A DNA stretch of 64,000 bases, from assembly GCA_022410635.1 (NCBI GenBank), contig JAJVDF010000654.1:514951-578950 (forward strand). The letters run 5' to 3'. Shown here piece by piece: positions 43,435-53,549 of the stretch. The notes beneath the pieces are model-generated. The model ran no database searches and had not been told where the DNA came from. It saw only the letters and a program-made list of their open reading frames with translations. The position numbers were made by a program, and so were the translations under genes. The DNA comes from Tretioscincus oriximinensis. Its lineage: Eukaryota > Chordata > Lepidosauria > Squamata > Gymnophthalmidae. Every line of letters starts with the position of its first letter. Within the stretch, counting starts at the first letter, position 1.

Positions 43435-43905
43435 CAGGCTACTTTGGCTTGTTATCACCTGCCCTTGTTGTGATAGGGAACACGCTTGCCTATATTTTTA
43501 CAATGTATATCAATGGAATTCTTGGTAAATTTAGGATGCTCCCTAAATTGGGGCCCTCTGATCACCCAGGGAGTCAGGTCAACCTGCAAGTTTCATTCCC
43601 AGCCAGGACCTGATTGTTTCAGGGGCGCAATAACTAAAAAGATTCAAAATTAGTTTGAGCAGATTTGGCAGTGTGCTGCTAAGCCTAGCAGTCATTATAG
43701 TACACTCTGCCCATGGTTTGTCCCAGAGCTAATCTAGATGGCTCCCTGTGGCAGCACTATTTCCTTCTGGAGTAAAGGACTTATGTTGCCTGGCATATGA
43801 AGAGATCACCTGCCCTTGTTGTGATAAACCTTGTGAATCCAAGTTTATGATTGGCTTTTCTATGTGTCATGTTTAAATGGAGGATAGGCCCTGCCCCCTC
43901 CCATA
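43435..43905. other. No recognised feature
   Basis: Unique sequence. CACCTGCCCTTGTTGTGATA occurs twice (43457 and 43807), a 350-bp-spaced direct repeat. Confidence 0.4.
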
Positions 43906-43906
43906 A

Positions 43907-44510
43907 TGACTATAATACCACACCACGATCGATAAAGCAGATTAAGAACTTTATTAGAACAATCAAATAAGACAGAAAAGAAAAAGGGGAAGGGGGACGA
44001 TCCTGCAGGGTCGGGTGTCTGCATACGATGGAGGCACGAAAACATAGTCGCCACACCCCCGCCTTTATACTCCCTAATTGCCAACCCTGCNTCTTAACTT
44101 TCATTGGTCATTCTCTGATCAGGACAAGTTCTCACCAATCACAAACTGTCAAGTAAGCATCGTCATACATGCAGCCCCTATTACAGATAGAGGCAGTCAA
44201 TCACTGAATTTTGACCTTTCAGCTCTCAGAACCAAGTTCTTTGTTAGCGCCTTTGTTCACTCACTCCGTTGGTTGTTACCTATCTTGTTGCACACACACA
44301 TCTAACTGTACAGCTTGTTCCCTTCGCCAACCGCCAGGTTTGCTTTCCCCAGCTAGAGTCCTATCGTTCTAAATTACAAGAGTTCCTTGAATGTGCTACT
44401 GACACCTTAGGATTCTAATAGTTCCTTCACTTAACACAATCAATGTTATTATCTTTCTCTCATGATTAATCAATCATTGGAAATACAACATCCACGCTCT
44501 ATTTCTCACA
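43907..44510 (-). repeat. Solo retroviral-type LTR, inverted
   Basis: Read on the minus strand it starts TGTGAGAAATAGAGCG. It contains CCAAT-type boxes (TGATTGGTGAG, GACCAATGAAAG), a TATA box (GGGAGTATAAAGGCGGGG, about 44070) and a poly(A) signal (TTCTAATAAAGTTC, about 43950), ending at about 43907. No internal retroviral sequence or second LTR is near, so this is a solo LTR of an old endogenous retrovirus. The exact ends and target duplication are not resolved. Confidence 0.75.
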
Positions 44511-44514
44511 CTAT

Positions 44515-44981
44515 GGCTGTATCCACAAAGCATTTGTTTATTACGGAGCTTCCCGATTATCCAGTTAATCGGTTTTCCGCTTTTAAAGCTCTCTGTTCAT
44601 ACTTTTACAGTTTATACTAGATTTTGTCATCCTGGCAATTCTTGGGCAGCCATTTTGTTTTCTGGTTGTCAAGGGGACATGCCGTAGTCCATCCTCCCAA
44701 ATACTATTAGTTACTCAATCTCCATACACCCCTTTTGTGAGGTGAGGGAAAGTTTGTGGGAATGTAAACATCTACATTCTCACAGTTTCTCACTAAAAAT
44801 TATCCACGCAACAAAGCCCTTCTGATTTAACTCTGTATCTCAGTTTGGTTGCTGACTTTCACGGTTTTCCGATAATCTGGATAAGCGTCTTTAAAACCCA
44901 CATTCTGCCGGTTTATCTAACAGGCTGGTGAGAAATTCGACTTTCAGTTGGATTACTGACTCTGTCTGGATGCAGCCTTAA
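44515..44981. other. Candidate DNA element with GGCTGYATCCA ends
   Basis: Begins ATGGCTGTATCCACAAAGC and ends CTGGATGCAGCC. Inner pieces GATTATCCAGTTAATCGGTT and CCGATAATCTGGATAAGCG are related inverted strings. Short terminal match only. Confidence 0.4.
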
Positions 44982-45500
44982 TCTCTATTCCGAATGGCTG
45001 TTGCCTCTCCTTATTGCTGGATGGTGAATTCCAAGGAAATACCTCAATTTGAACTTGACCAAGTTTTGAGAGGTTATTTGTGCCCTCCCTCCCCATTGTT
45101 CATAATTGCTGCTTTTCCTGAGTAAGTTTAAGAGGATTAAGCAGCTTTTCCATTCCCTGTAGCCTTTTCTCCCACTGAAGCACAGACAAAAGATTGTGAT
45201 GCAGGGCTGGAGTTCTAGGCAGCTCTTACAGGAAATATCCAGATCGCACTGCCATAGTACAAGCATTGAACGATGTTTAATAGGAGCTGCAGAAAAAAAG
45301 TGAAGGACCTTTATTTAGCCCTTTATGTATTTATTTATGCTTATATCCAGCTCTTTACCCATGAATTTGTCTAATCTTAGGGTGGTTAACAATAGAAAGC
45401 ATAGTACAAAATTAACATTTCAAAATAGTGCCTGAAAGTAGGAAAGGGAAAGATGTTTCTTCTAGTATCATGTCCCAGCTTCTTGTAGCAAGGGGCATTA
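44982..45500. other. No recognised feature
   Basis: Unique sequence with a short L2-like tail near 45330-45370. Confidence 0.35.
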
Positions 45501-45503
45501 GGA

Positions 45504-45939
45504 TAGGCTGACCAGATGACCCATTTTGGGGGGGAAGCCCGGATTTGGGGTGTCTACCCCGCCCTCCTGGTGGGGCATAATTTTTCCACCTTTGGTTGAG
45601 GATTTATTTTTTATTTTTTTTAATTTAAATTATTATTATTTATTTTTTTTAAAAAACAAATTCATTGCACCACCACTAGGGGATTCTTGCAATCCAGGTC
45701 AAAACCCTCCACTCAGTCAAAAATTTTAAAAATGCAAATTTCTCACACACTTCAAAAAAACTCATACACTTTCAAAAAATTTCACATTCTTCAAAAAATT
45801 CTCACATGCTTCACGGATTTCTCAGATGGAGATTTCGGGGGGTATGCATGGTGGTGGGTGATTTGCATATTCATGCATATGCAAATTAGCATGAATATTA
45901 ATTACCACAGTTTGGGCTTCAGAAAATCCGGTCAGTCTA
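45504..45939 (+). mobile_element. GGCTGACCAG MITE, copy F
   Basis: TAGGCTGACCAGATGACCCA to AAAATCCGGTCAGTCTA, with CACCACTAGGGGATTC and ATATGCAAATTAGCATGAAT blocks. TA on both flanks. Confidence 0.85.
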
Positions 45940-46500
45940 GCATTATGAAGAAGGCTAGACACAAAACTGGAGATTTCTGCTTCTTTAGCCAGTGGAAAAT
46001 TCTAGGCAGGTTTTCACTGCGTTTTAAGAGTACATAATTAAGGCATCCTCCTCTGCTCTCCCTTTATTAATAAAAGTATCTTTGTTTGGGGAAATCCTCT
46101 GTTTCTGCTTTTTGACCAAGCGTTTGCTACAAGAATCACTCCTTACACCCATGAAGATCCAAACGATTCTGAATTTCTAGTATTCTGATTTTCTTCAAAT
46201 GTCTTTTGCTGGTGTTCCTTTTCCTGTTCCTCCCCTAACTAAATTTCTCCTGCAGGCAGCAGGCAGCTGTTGGGCTGCGAATGAAAAGGCATTGATTTCC
46301 TATGTGATTGAGGTTTGCAGCCTTCATGGAAATTAGCTTGAAAATGTCAAGGTAATGCCTGTAAAAAGCTCTCCAACCGAAGGCAAACCAGGACACTGCT
46401 CCACACCATGGACTAGGAAGCAGGACTTTTAGCAGCAGGCGCCATATGCATGCAGATAAAACAAGCAATTCTAAACAAGAACCCATGTTAAAATATGATG
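45940..46500. other. No recognised feature
   Basis: Unique sequence, no credible gene. Confidence 0.35.
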
Positions 46501-46504
46501 CAAC

Positions 46505-47115
46505 TTTTGATTATTTATTTATTTTAAATGATTTGTATACCGCCCTTCANTGTTGGTCCAAGGGCGGGAAACAAAAGATCCAGAAAATTGAAAAAAGATA
46601 AACGTACATTAATAAAACATTTAAAAAGATCCATCCCTTCCCTCCCTCCACCCCTGGAAAGACAGAATGCAGCAGGAGCTCAGGCTACATCCACTACTAT
46701 AGTGGAATCTTCCACAATAAAGCATTGGGTGAACTTGTTTATTCCAGAATAGCCATGCTTTATTGTGGAATATTGTGGAATAAATAAGTGATGTGTGGCT
46801 GCAGCCTAAGAGTCAAAGGTCTGGATATAGAGGTACGTTTTTTACCAGGCCACCACAGAGCAGGCCCTCCTACATGTGCCTACCCCTTGCATCTCTGAAA
46901 GGGGAGGAACTAAGAGAAGGCCTTCTCCTGGAGATCTTAGTGCATGGGAAGGTGTACATGAGAGAAAGCGCTCCTTCAGATAGCCATTTAGGGCTTTGTA
47001 TGCTAAAATCAACACTTTGAATTGGGCTTGGAAGTAAATGGGTAGCCAGTGTAGAGCTGTAAGGACTGGCGTAACATGCGTCCGGCCAGAGACTCCAATC
47101 AGCAGTCGGGATTAT
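46505..47115 (-). repeat. L2-like LINE 3' region, inverted
   Basis: GTATACCGCCCTTCANTGTT, AACAAAAGATC, AAAGATCCATCCCTTCC, then GTTTTTTACCAGGCCACCAC and AACACTTTGAATTGGGCTTG. The last string matches the 21.07- and 25.7-kb copies. It is interrupted by a fold-back at 46683-46806. Confidence 0.65.
46683..46806. mobile_element. Fold-back element in L2, with empty site
   Basis: CAGGCTACATCCACT and GGCTGCAGCCTAA are near-inverse ends. CCACAATAAAGC and GCTTTATTGTGG form the inner stem. The homologous repeat at 19890-19910 lacks the insert. Confidence 0.7.
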
Positions 47116-47267
47116 TAAAAACAGTGCATGAGACCATCTCATCCCCTTTGCCAAGTTGAAAGCACATAGGAGGTCGTTTTAAAGCTATTGGACCTGCCCC
47201 ATGTGCTAGGTTAGGTTCCAGAAAAACTTGTCAAGGTAATAGTTCACTTTTGAGTATAAATTTATTT

Positions 47268-47505
47268 ATTTAATTTTTATTTGTACTTATATCCCACCCT
47301 ATACCCGAGGGTGGCCAACCATAAAGTGGCGTACATAGCTTTTGTTGCTTTCTCCACAACAGACACCCTGTGAAGTAGGTGGGGCTGAGAGATTTCTAAA
47401 GAACTGACTGGCCCAGCTGGCTTTCGTGGAGGGGTGGGGAATCGAACCGGGAAACTCCCAGATGTGAGTCCAACACTCTGACCACTACACCAAAATGGCT
47501 ATCTA
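47268..47505 (-). repeat. Sauria-type SINE with L2-like tail, inverted
   Basis: TATATCCCACCCTATACCCG, CACCCTGTGAAGTAGGTGGG, AATCGAACCGGGAAACTCCC (inverted box B) and AACACTCTGACCACTACACC (inverted box A). A (CA)n of about 20 bp follows at 47504. Confidence 0.85.
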
Positions 47506-47779
47506 CACACACACACACACACACACCAGCCCATCTTCCAAAACAGGTTTTAGCAGATAGTTAATGCAATTCTGAAGGCAGGGTCCAGATAACTTCTGAT
47601 TCCAAATTTTACATAAGAATTTTACATGCAAACATAAGAGGAGCCCTGGCAGATCAATTGACCGTAGATTATGATTATGATAGAATTTAAACAGACTATA
47701 CTAAAACAGGTGGTTGAAGAATTGAACGGAATTAATTACGGTCAATCCAATTGACAGGGAGGCCCTGAAATGAGTCGCA

Positions 47780-48165
47780 TGTATGGCTGTGTCCATATTT
47801 CTACCTCAATCGGAGCAAGATGAGGAAGACTACAGCACACGGGTTAAGCGTTTTGAGCTGTCGTCCCACAATAAATGCTGTTTTTCCCGGATTAAAATAT
47901 TGCTGGGAGATTCAGGCATCGTTCTGGAGAGCCTCCATCCGCTTGCGTCTGTGGCTGTGTGCTGCGTGCGCACAAATTTGATGCTCTATAGGCTGCTGTG
48001 AGTAAAAGACAAAAAGGCTCAGTCTGCACTGCAACAAGGTTTGGGAGCCATCTGGGGCACTGGCCACGGAATATACAGGTTTGTTGTGCACAGACAGGTG
48101 ATGGCTACATTCCAGAATATAACTTTGTAGCGATTTTTAATCTGTGGTGTGCACGAAGCCTATGT
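47780..48165. repeat. GTGCACAC element fragment
   Basis: ACCTCAATCGGAGCAAGATG AGGAAG is the inverse of CCTCATCTCGCTCCGATTGA (38722). ATTCCAGAATATAACTTTGT and GGTGTGCACGAAGCC lie near the right end. Confidence 0.6.
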
Positions 48166-48259
48166 ATGTATTCTCTGTATGCATGAAAATAAAAATATTT
48201 TTTTTAAAAAAAGGAAGAAGAGAAGAACAACCTATTCCAGAGCAGTTAACAAGTCTATT

Positions 48260-48580
48260 TCCCACCCTAAGGCTTTCATCTGTTCTATCTTCTCCACCAC
48301 TCCATAGCAGTACCCATTAATCTGGTACCCCCCAGTCTCTGGAATAATCTCCCCCTTGAGGTGCATCTGTCATCATCATTGTATTCTTTTAGAAGGTCCT
48401 TAAAGACGCACCTCTTCAACCTGACCTTTGGTTGAAGAAATGCTGTTTTTTTCCCCTCCACCTTCAGATACTGATTGTTACGGTTATAAAATGTGGATTT
48501 TGCATTTTTATTGTTGTTTCCACCCTGAGACCTTTGGGTATGGGGCAGGGTATAAGTGTAAATAAATAAATAAATACGCC
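48260..48580 (+). repeat. L2-like LINE 3' end
   Basis: TCTCTGGAATAATCTCCCCC TTGAGGTGCAT, AAGGTCCTTAAAGACGCACC TCTTCAACCTGACC, then CCCTGAGACCTTTGGGTATG and (AAAT)n. This is the clearest LINE version of the shared 3' tail. Confidence 0.8.
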
Positions 48581-48692
48581 TCAGCACCGCAGATGTGGCA
48601 TCCCTCACATAACTGGTGTCCTCTCAGTGTCGGAGACAGGGTATGTGCCCTGGTTGCCCTCCTCTCGAGTTGTGACCTGAATATAGTATAAA

Positions 48693-48899
48693 TAGGCTGA
48701 CCAGATGAACCCTTTTGGGGTGGGGGGGTTTGAAAACCCGGTTTTGGGGTACTTCCCGTTTTTTTCTGAGGAATTGATTTTTCAAAAAAAGATTTTTGCC
48801 GAGGAATTTTTTTNAAAAAAATTTCCTCAGAAAAAAACGGGAAGCACCCCAAAATCAGGTTTTCGACACCCCCCAAAAAGGGGTCATCTGGTCAGCCTA
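48693..48899. mobile_element. GGCTGACCAG MITE, palindromic short form G
   Basis: 207 bp, TAGGCTGACCAGATGAACCC to GGGGTCATCTGGTCAGCCTA. Almost every base of the left half pairs with the right half (AAACCCGGTTTTGGGGTACT / AGCACCCCAAAATCAGGTTT). Confidence 0.9.
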
Positions 48900-48916
48900 G
48901 ATAAAAAAAGTATATC

Positions 48917-49404
48917 TTGCACGGATAGCTCAGTTGCTTAGGAATCCGTCTCTCGCCTGGGANATGGGGTTTCGAAGCCCTGCGTGGGACGTGGGGAGGG
49001 GTGAGCACCTTCCACCAGCCTGTAGCTCTAGCCAACCCAGCTATTCGAAAGCATGAATGGCAAGAAATTGCAATGACTGCAAGTAGATATATGGGAACCA
49101 CCATAGCCTGGTGGGGAAGATAGAATGTCAGCCTTCAGGCAAAATATATCCTTGTAAGCCGCTTTGAGTCCCTTTGAAAGGTGAGAAAAGCGGGGTATAA
49201 GAACCAAGTTTTTTTCTTCTTCTTCTTCTTCTTCTTCTTCTTCTTCTTCTTCTTCTTCTTCTTCTTCTTCTTCTTCTTCTTCTTCTTCTTCTTCTTCTTC
49301 TTCTTCTTNCTTCTTCTTCTTCTTCTTCTTCTTCTTCTTCTTCTTCTTCTTCTTCTTCTTCTTCTTCTTCTTCTTCTTCTTCTTCTTCTTCTTCTTCTTC
49401 TTCT
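48917..49404 (+). repeat. tRNA-derived SINE with long (TTC)n tail
   Basis: Full-length copy from GCACGGATAGCTCAGTTGC (box A) and GGGTTTCGAAGCCC (box B) to GGGGTATAAGAACCAAG, followed by about 190 bp of nearly pure TTC. Confidence 0.9.
49209..49404. repeat. (TTC)n microsatellite, about 65 units
   Basis: Uninterrupted TTC except for one N (49309). It is the 3' tail of the SINE at 48917. Homopolymeric Phe/Leu/Glu/Arg/Lys frames across it are artefacts. Confidence 0.97.
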
Positions 49405-49409
49405 AAATA

Positions 49410-50480
49410 TTGAAATTTGGTGAGTGGGCTGAGCCTGTCTGAACAATCCTGTTTGCCTTGTCCGCACTCTAGACCAGGCCCAGGACTTCCCTTGTGTAGG
49501 CTTCCCACATAAAACCTGGGATAGAGCGTTGAACCTTTAACAGCCGCAGAAAGGTGGGCTTTTCACCAGGTGCAGCTTCCAACGCCTGCTGCACCTGGGG
49601 TGGTGGGGGTGGTGTAAATCACTTTTTCACACCCATTAAAGGCACAAAGCTCTATGCCACTTTTTACGTGGGAAACCTATTCTTCTGACGAGAGTGCGGC
49701 CCGTCTGTATCAGTTTTGTGTGTGTGATACAAGATTATGTGAATATTTGTGGGAAAGGCGGCAAATGGTTCACAGTCTGCAGAGGGCAGCCAGATGGTGC
49801 ACAGGTTGTTTTCTCATCACCAACATCTTACTAATTTTATTCAATTAAAATATGTATGTACATACTGCTTCCTAATATAAAACATCCCCGCAGCTGACAA
49901 CAGAATAATTGTAAAAGGATAATTAACACCATCATTCCTTGTTTCGATCTACCCTTGCGGTTGGATAAAAATTGTATTATTTTCCATAATAAGCTGCTTC
50001 TTTTTTGCTTCTTATTTTAATAGCAGGAGCCGATCCCTGGGTGAAGAAACAAGACGGGGCAACACTCGGCGGTCAAAGCGTCCCCCTCACTGCCTCGTTC
50101 GCTTCCCCTAGCAGCATCCCAAGATGGATCCTGAGGCTGTACACAATAAACAATACATAATCAACAACAACAAAAATACTGCNCTCTATATTGTTCTATG
50201 TTTGTATGTTTTAATTTGTTAAATAAATAATAATAATAATAATTGAAAAAGGTGCGTCTGGGGTGATCCTCTGGTTGAGGTGGGACTGGTGTGGGGCTCA
50301 GGTCCTCCCAGCAGCCATTAGGAGACCTCGCAGTTANGGAACTAGTGGCTGCCCCCTTCTTTTTGCCACACCAGGGCTTTCTATGCTGCCCGCTTGCCTG
50401 GAGGAGATAGAAGCCACACCGCTGGCAAAGTAGGTCGGCAACATGCGAAATACCAACATTCCTAGGTCAGTTATTGGGCC
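49410..50480. other. No recognised feature
   Basis: Unique sequence with a short (AAT)n at 50225-50242 and no credible gene. Confidence 0.35.
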
Positions 50481-50484
50481 ATAA

Positions 50485-50670
50485 TAGGCTGACCAGACGA
50501 GCCCTTTTTTGGTGGGTTTGAAAATCTGTTTTTGGGGTGCTTCCCAGTTTTTTCAGAGGAAAAAAAAATTAAAAATCTTTTTTTGAAAAAAAATTCCTCA
50601 GAAAAAATTGGGGGGCATCCCAAAACCAGGTTTTCAACCCCCCCACAAAAGGGGTCATCTTGTCAGCCTA
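50485..50670. mobile_element. GGCTGACCAG MITE, palindromic short form H
   Basis: 186 bp hairpin, TAGGCTGACCAGACGAGCCC to GGGGTCATCTTGTCAGCCTA, closely related to copy G. Confidence 0.88.
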
Positions 50671-50749
50671 TTCCATAAGGACCAATGATCACCTTAGAAC
50701 TTTGGACTTGGCAATACTTTTCATATTAATATTCCAATAATATTGAACA

Positions 50750-51195
50750 CTGGTTTGTGCATTCATTCATTCATTTGTTCATATATCCCGCCCAGTACCC
50801 AAAGATGTCAGAGTCAAATCAAAAACACTAAATTAACATTTCAAAACAGTGCCTGAAAGTGGGGAAGCAAAAGTCATTTCTTCAACCAAAGGTGAGATTA
50901 ATAATAATCACTGAAGTACCTCAAGTGGGAAAAGATTCCATCGTCTGGGGTCCACCACAGAGAAGGCCCTGCCACAAGTTTCCAATTTTTCTTACTGATG
51001 GGAGAGGCAGTACAGCTCAATGAATCCCGCACTGAGCAGGGGGTTAGACCCGATGACCCTGGAGGTCCCTTCCAACTCTAAGATTCTATGATTCTACAAC
51101 CAAGAGGGCCTCCTCTGCAGATCTTAAGGCAAGGGCAGGCTGATAAAGAAGAAGGCATTCCTTTAGATATTTTGGGCCCGAGTCATTTCTTCATG
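50750..51195 (-). repeat. L2-like LINE 3' region, inverted, with CR1 insert
   Basis: ATATATCCCGCCCAGTACCC, CATTTCAAAACAGTGCCTGA AAG and GAGGGCCTCCTCTGCAGATC match the other inverted L2 copies. A CR1 tail interrupts it at 51019-51097. Confidence 0.7.
51019..51097 (+). repeat. CR1 3' tail (ATTCTATGATTCT type)
   Basis: GGGGGTTAGACCCGATGACC CTGGAGGTCCCTTCCAACTC ends in AGATTCTATGATTCT, the classic CR1 3' terminus. Confidence 0.85.
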
Positions 51196-51269
51196 TTTTC
51201 CTTATTCTAATATGGTGAGAGCGGCACAGGCATTGACATACTGCTGTAGTATAAGAAGAACATGAACAG

Positions 51270-51400
51270 AAGCATATTTTGCTTTCCTCTGTTCGGACTG
51301 CCCAGGTGCATCTCGTGGGCCTCTGTGTGAGGCAGAGGTCTGGACTAGATTGGCTGTGGCCTGATCCAGTATGGCTCTTCTTATGTTCTTATGTTCTTAT
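51270..51400 (+). repeat. CR1 3' end
   Basis: GCATATTTTGCTTTCCTCTG TTCGGACTGCCCAGG to TTATGTTCTTATGTTCTTA, the same as 22845-22975. Confidence 0.85.
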
Positions 51401-51600
51401 CAGATCTCCTCTCAGTCTTCTCTTTTGCAGACTGGCTATCCCTAGATAGATTGTTTTATCATTCCTTATAGGATATGGTTTCCAGACCAATCACCATCCT
51501 TGTAACTCTCTTTTGAACTTGTTTTAGTTTATCAATGTCCTTTTTAAATTGGGGTGTCCCAGAACTGAACACAGGATTCTTAAGTATGGTGGGGATCATA
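51400..51600 (-). repeat. CR1 fragment (second subfamily), inverted
   Basis: GATCTCCTCTCAGTCTTCTC TTTTGCAGACTGG and ATATGGTTTCCAGACCAATC parallel 62030-62110. Confidence 0.7.
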
Positions 51601-51870
51601 TGAGAATCTCATACATTTTATCAGATTTTCCATTCTTGTACAGCAATGTATGAGAAATACGACGGGGCCAGAAGTGATATCATTGTGATATCACTTCCGG
51701 GCCATGCTTCTGGAAAAGGCACCCCACAGGTTGATAATGACATCACAATGATGTCACATCCAGCCTCTGCTTCTGGGAATGGTGCCTGGAGTGACGTCAC
51801 TTCCAGTCCTACCCTGGAAGTGATGTCACAAATGTCATACAAATACTGAGATTTTGGGGGTCTTGCTGGA
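51600..51870. repeat. CRE/ETS-motif dispersed repeat, copy 4
   Basis: The longest copy: GAAGTGATATCATTGTGATA TCACTTCCGG, TGACATCACAATGATGTCAC, GAGTGACGTCACTTCCAG (CRE 51792-51799) and GGAAGTGATGTCACAAATG, flanked by TTCTTGTACAGCAATGTATG. Confidence 0.7.
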
Positions 51871-52114
51871 AAATGCCCAGTACTGCCTTGCATCCTCTTC
51901 TCTCGACTGCAAGATGGGTCAGCCCTAAAATACAGCCCAGGTGGAAGAAAAATAATCAACCCCAGGTGGCAGTGGAGAGAGGACCCAAGGTCACCCCCTC
52001 CCCTTTAAAACCACCACTTTCGGTACTGCTTTCTTAGGGCAGAGCTCCTGCTTGCTGCCCTCTGCTTTGCCTTGAGGGGAAATGGGAAGTTAACGGCATT
52101 TGTGTTCTCGCTCA

Positions 52115-52905
52115 TAAGAAAATAAGAAGAACCATTCCGAATCAGACCACAGCCCATCAAATCCAGCATTCTGTGTCACACAGAGGCCCACCAGATGCAC
52201 CTGGGCAGTCTGAACAGAGGAAGGCAAAATATGCACCTGTTCGTGACTCCCTGCAAATGGCATTTCAGGAGTCCTGCCTGTTGCTCCATCCTGGAGGCAG
52301 CATCCAGACATCCATCCTAGTACCCATTTATACCCTTGGTGTCCCTAAATCTGTCTAGTCCTATCTTGAAACTATCCAAGCTGTTAGCTACCACCACCTC
52401 TTCAGGAAGTAAATTCCACAGGCCGATGACCCTCTGGGTGAAAAAATACTTTCCTTTGACTGTTCTCACTTTTCTGCCCATCAGTTTCAAGGTCCTAGTG
52501 TTGTATGATAGAGAAAACATTTTCTCTCTATTCACCCTATCCTATTCACCCTATGCATGNTTTTATACACTTCAATCAGATCACCTCCCAAACATGGTCT
52601 TTCGAGGCTGAAGAGGCCCAGAGGTTGCAGCCTGACTTCATAAGGGAGGTGCTCCAGACCCTTGATCCTTCTTGTTGCCCTTTTCTGCACCTTCTCTAGT
52701 TCCACAATGTCCTTTGTGAGATGTGGTGACCAGAATTGAACACAGTATTCCAAATGTGGCCTCACCACAGATTTATAAAGAGGCAAAACAACATTTGCTC
52801 ACTTGTTTTCGATTCCTTTCCTCATTATCCCCAACATGGAATTTGCCTTTTTTGCTGCTGCTGCACACTGGGTTGACACCTTCATTGAACTGTCCACCAA
52901 CACTC
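52115..52905 (-). repeat. CR1 LINE C-terminus and 3' end, inverted
   Basis: The inverse frame 52532-52786 reads [38 protein letters not shown], the CR1 ORF2 C-terminus. The 3' UTR runs to AAGAAAATAAGAAGAACC at the left. Confidence 0.88.
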
Positions 52906-53249
52906 TCTCTCCCGCGTGTGTGTATATGCATGGTGTGTGGGTATCCTTCAAATGCCACCTGAGAACAANTGTCACACGAGAGCCTTGGATGTAAGAATTG
53001 GCAGTCAGGTCTTAAAATGTTTTCTCTTTGGGATTTATAATGTGCAAAAAGCGATCATCCAAATTCTTCAACTTGCTTCTGGCCACAGCCTGTCTATTCC
53101 TGCCTGTAAACAGGTCACAATTCAGGAAGGGCAAGGGACGAAAAGAGTACAAGACCTGAGAGTTGAGCTGAAGAGGAGTGCCAGAATGGCTACTGCACTA
53201 TTTCAGTGTCCCTAGGAACATGTGTGCCAGAATCTGGCCGGACACACAT

Positions 53250-53541
53250 TACGCCATCTGAGAAACTCGCAAAGCACGAGATAATTTTTAAAGTGTATGA
53301 GAATTTTTGAAGTGTGAAAGAAATTTGTATTTTTATTTTTTTTTACTGAGGGGAGGGTGCCTTCAGGAGCTGGCCCCAGTTGCCAGAGCCCCCTATTGAT
53401 GGTGCAGTTAATTTAATTTTAAAAAAATTATTATTATTTCCTCATAAAAAAACTGGGAAATCACACATACACCCCTGAGATGGAGAGTAGACACTCCCAA
53501 ACCGGGTTTTCCTTCTCAAAAGGGGTCATCTGGTTAGCCTA
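53250..53541 (-). mobile_element. GGCTGACCAG MITE, copy I (inverted, truncated)
   Basis: TGAGAAACTCGCAAAGCACG, GTGCCTTCAGGAGCTGGCCC CAGTTGCC and GGGGTCATCTGGTTAGCCTA. The AATTAATATTC end is missing. Confidence 0.75.
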
Positions 53542-53549
53542 CCATTTGC

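Noticed and set aside
42915..43458. Minus-strand 138-170-codon Ser/Phe/Leu frames
   Set aside because: Opposite strand of the GGAA tract in repeat U2.
49128..49508. Poly-Glu, poly-Arg and poly-Lys frames
   Set aside because: The three reading phases of a (TTC)n microsatellite.
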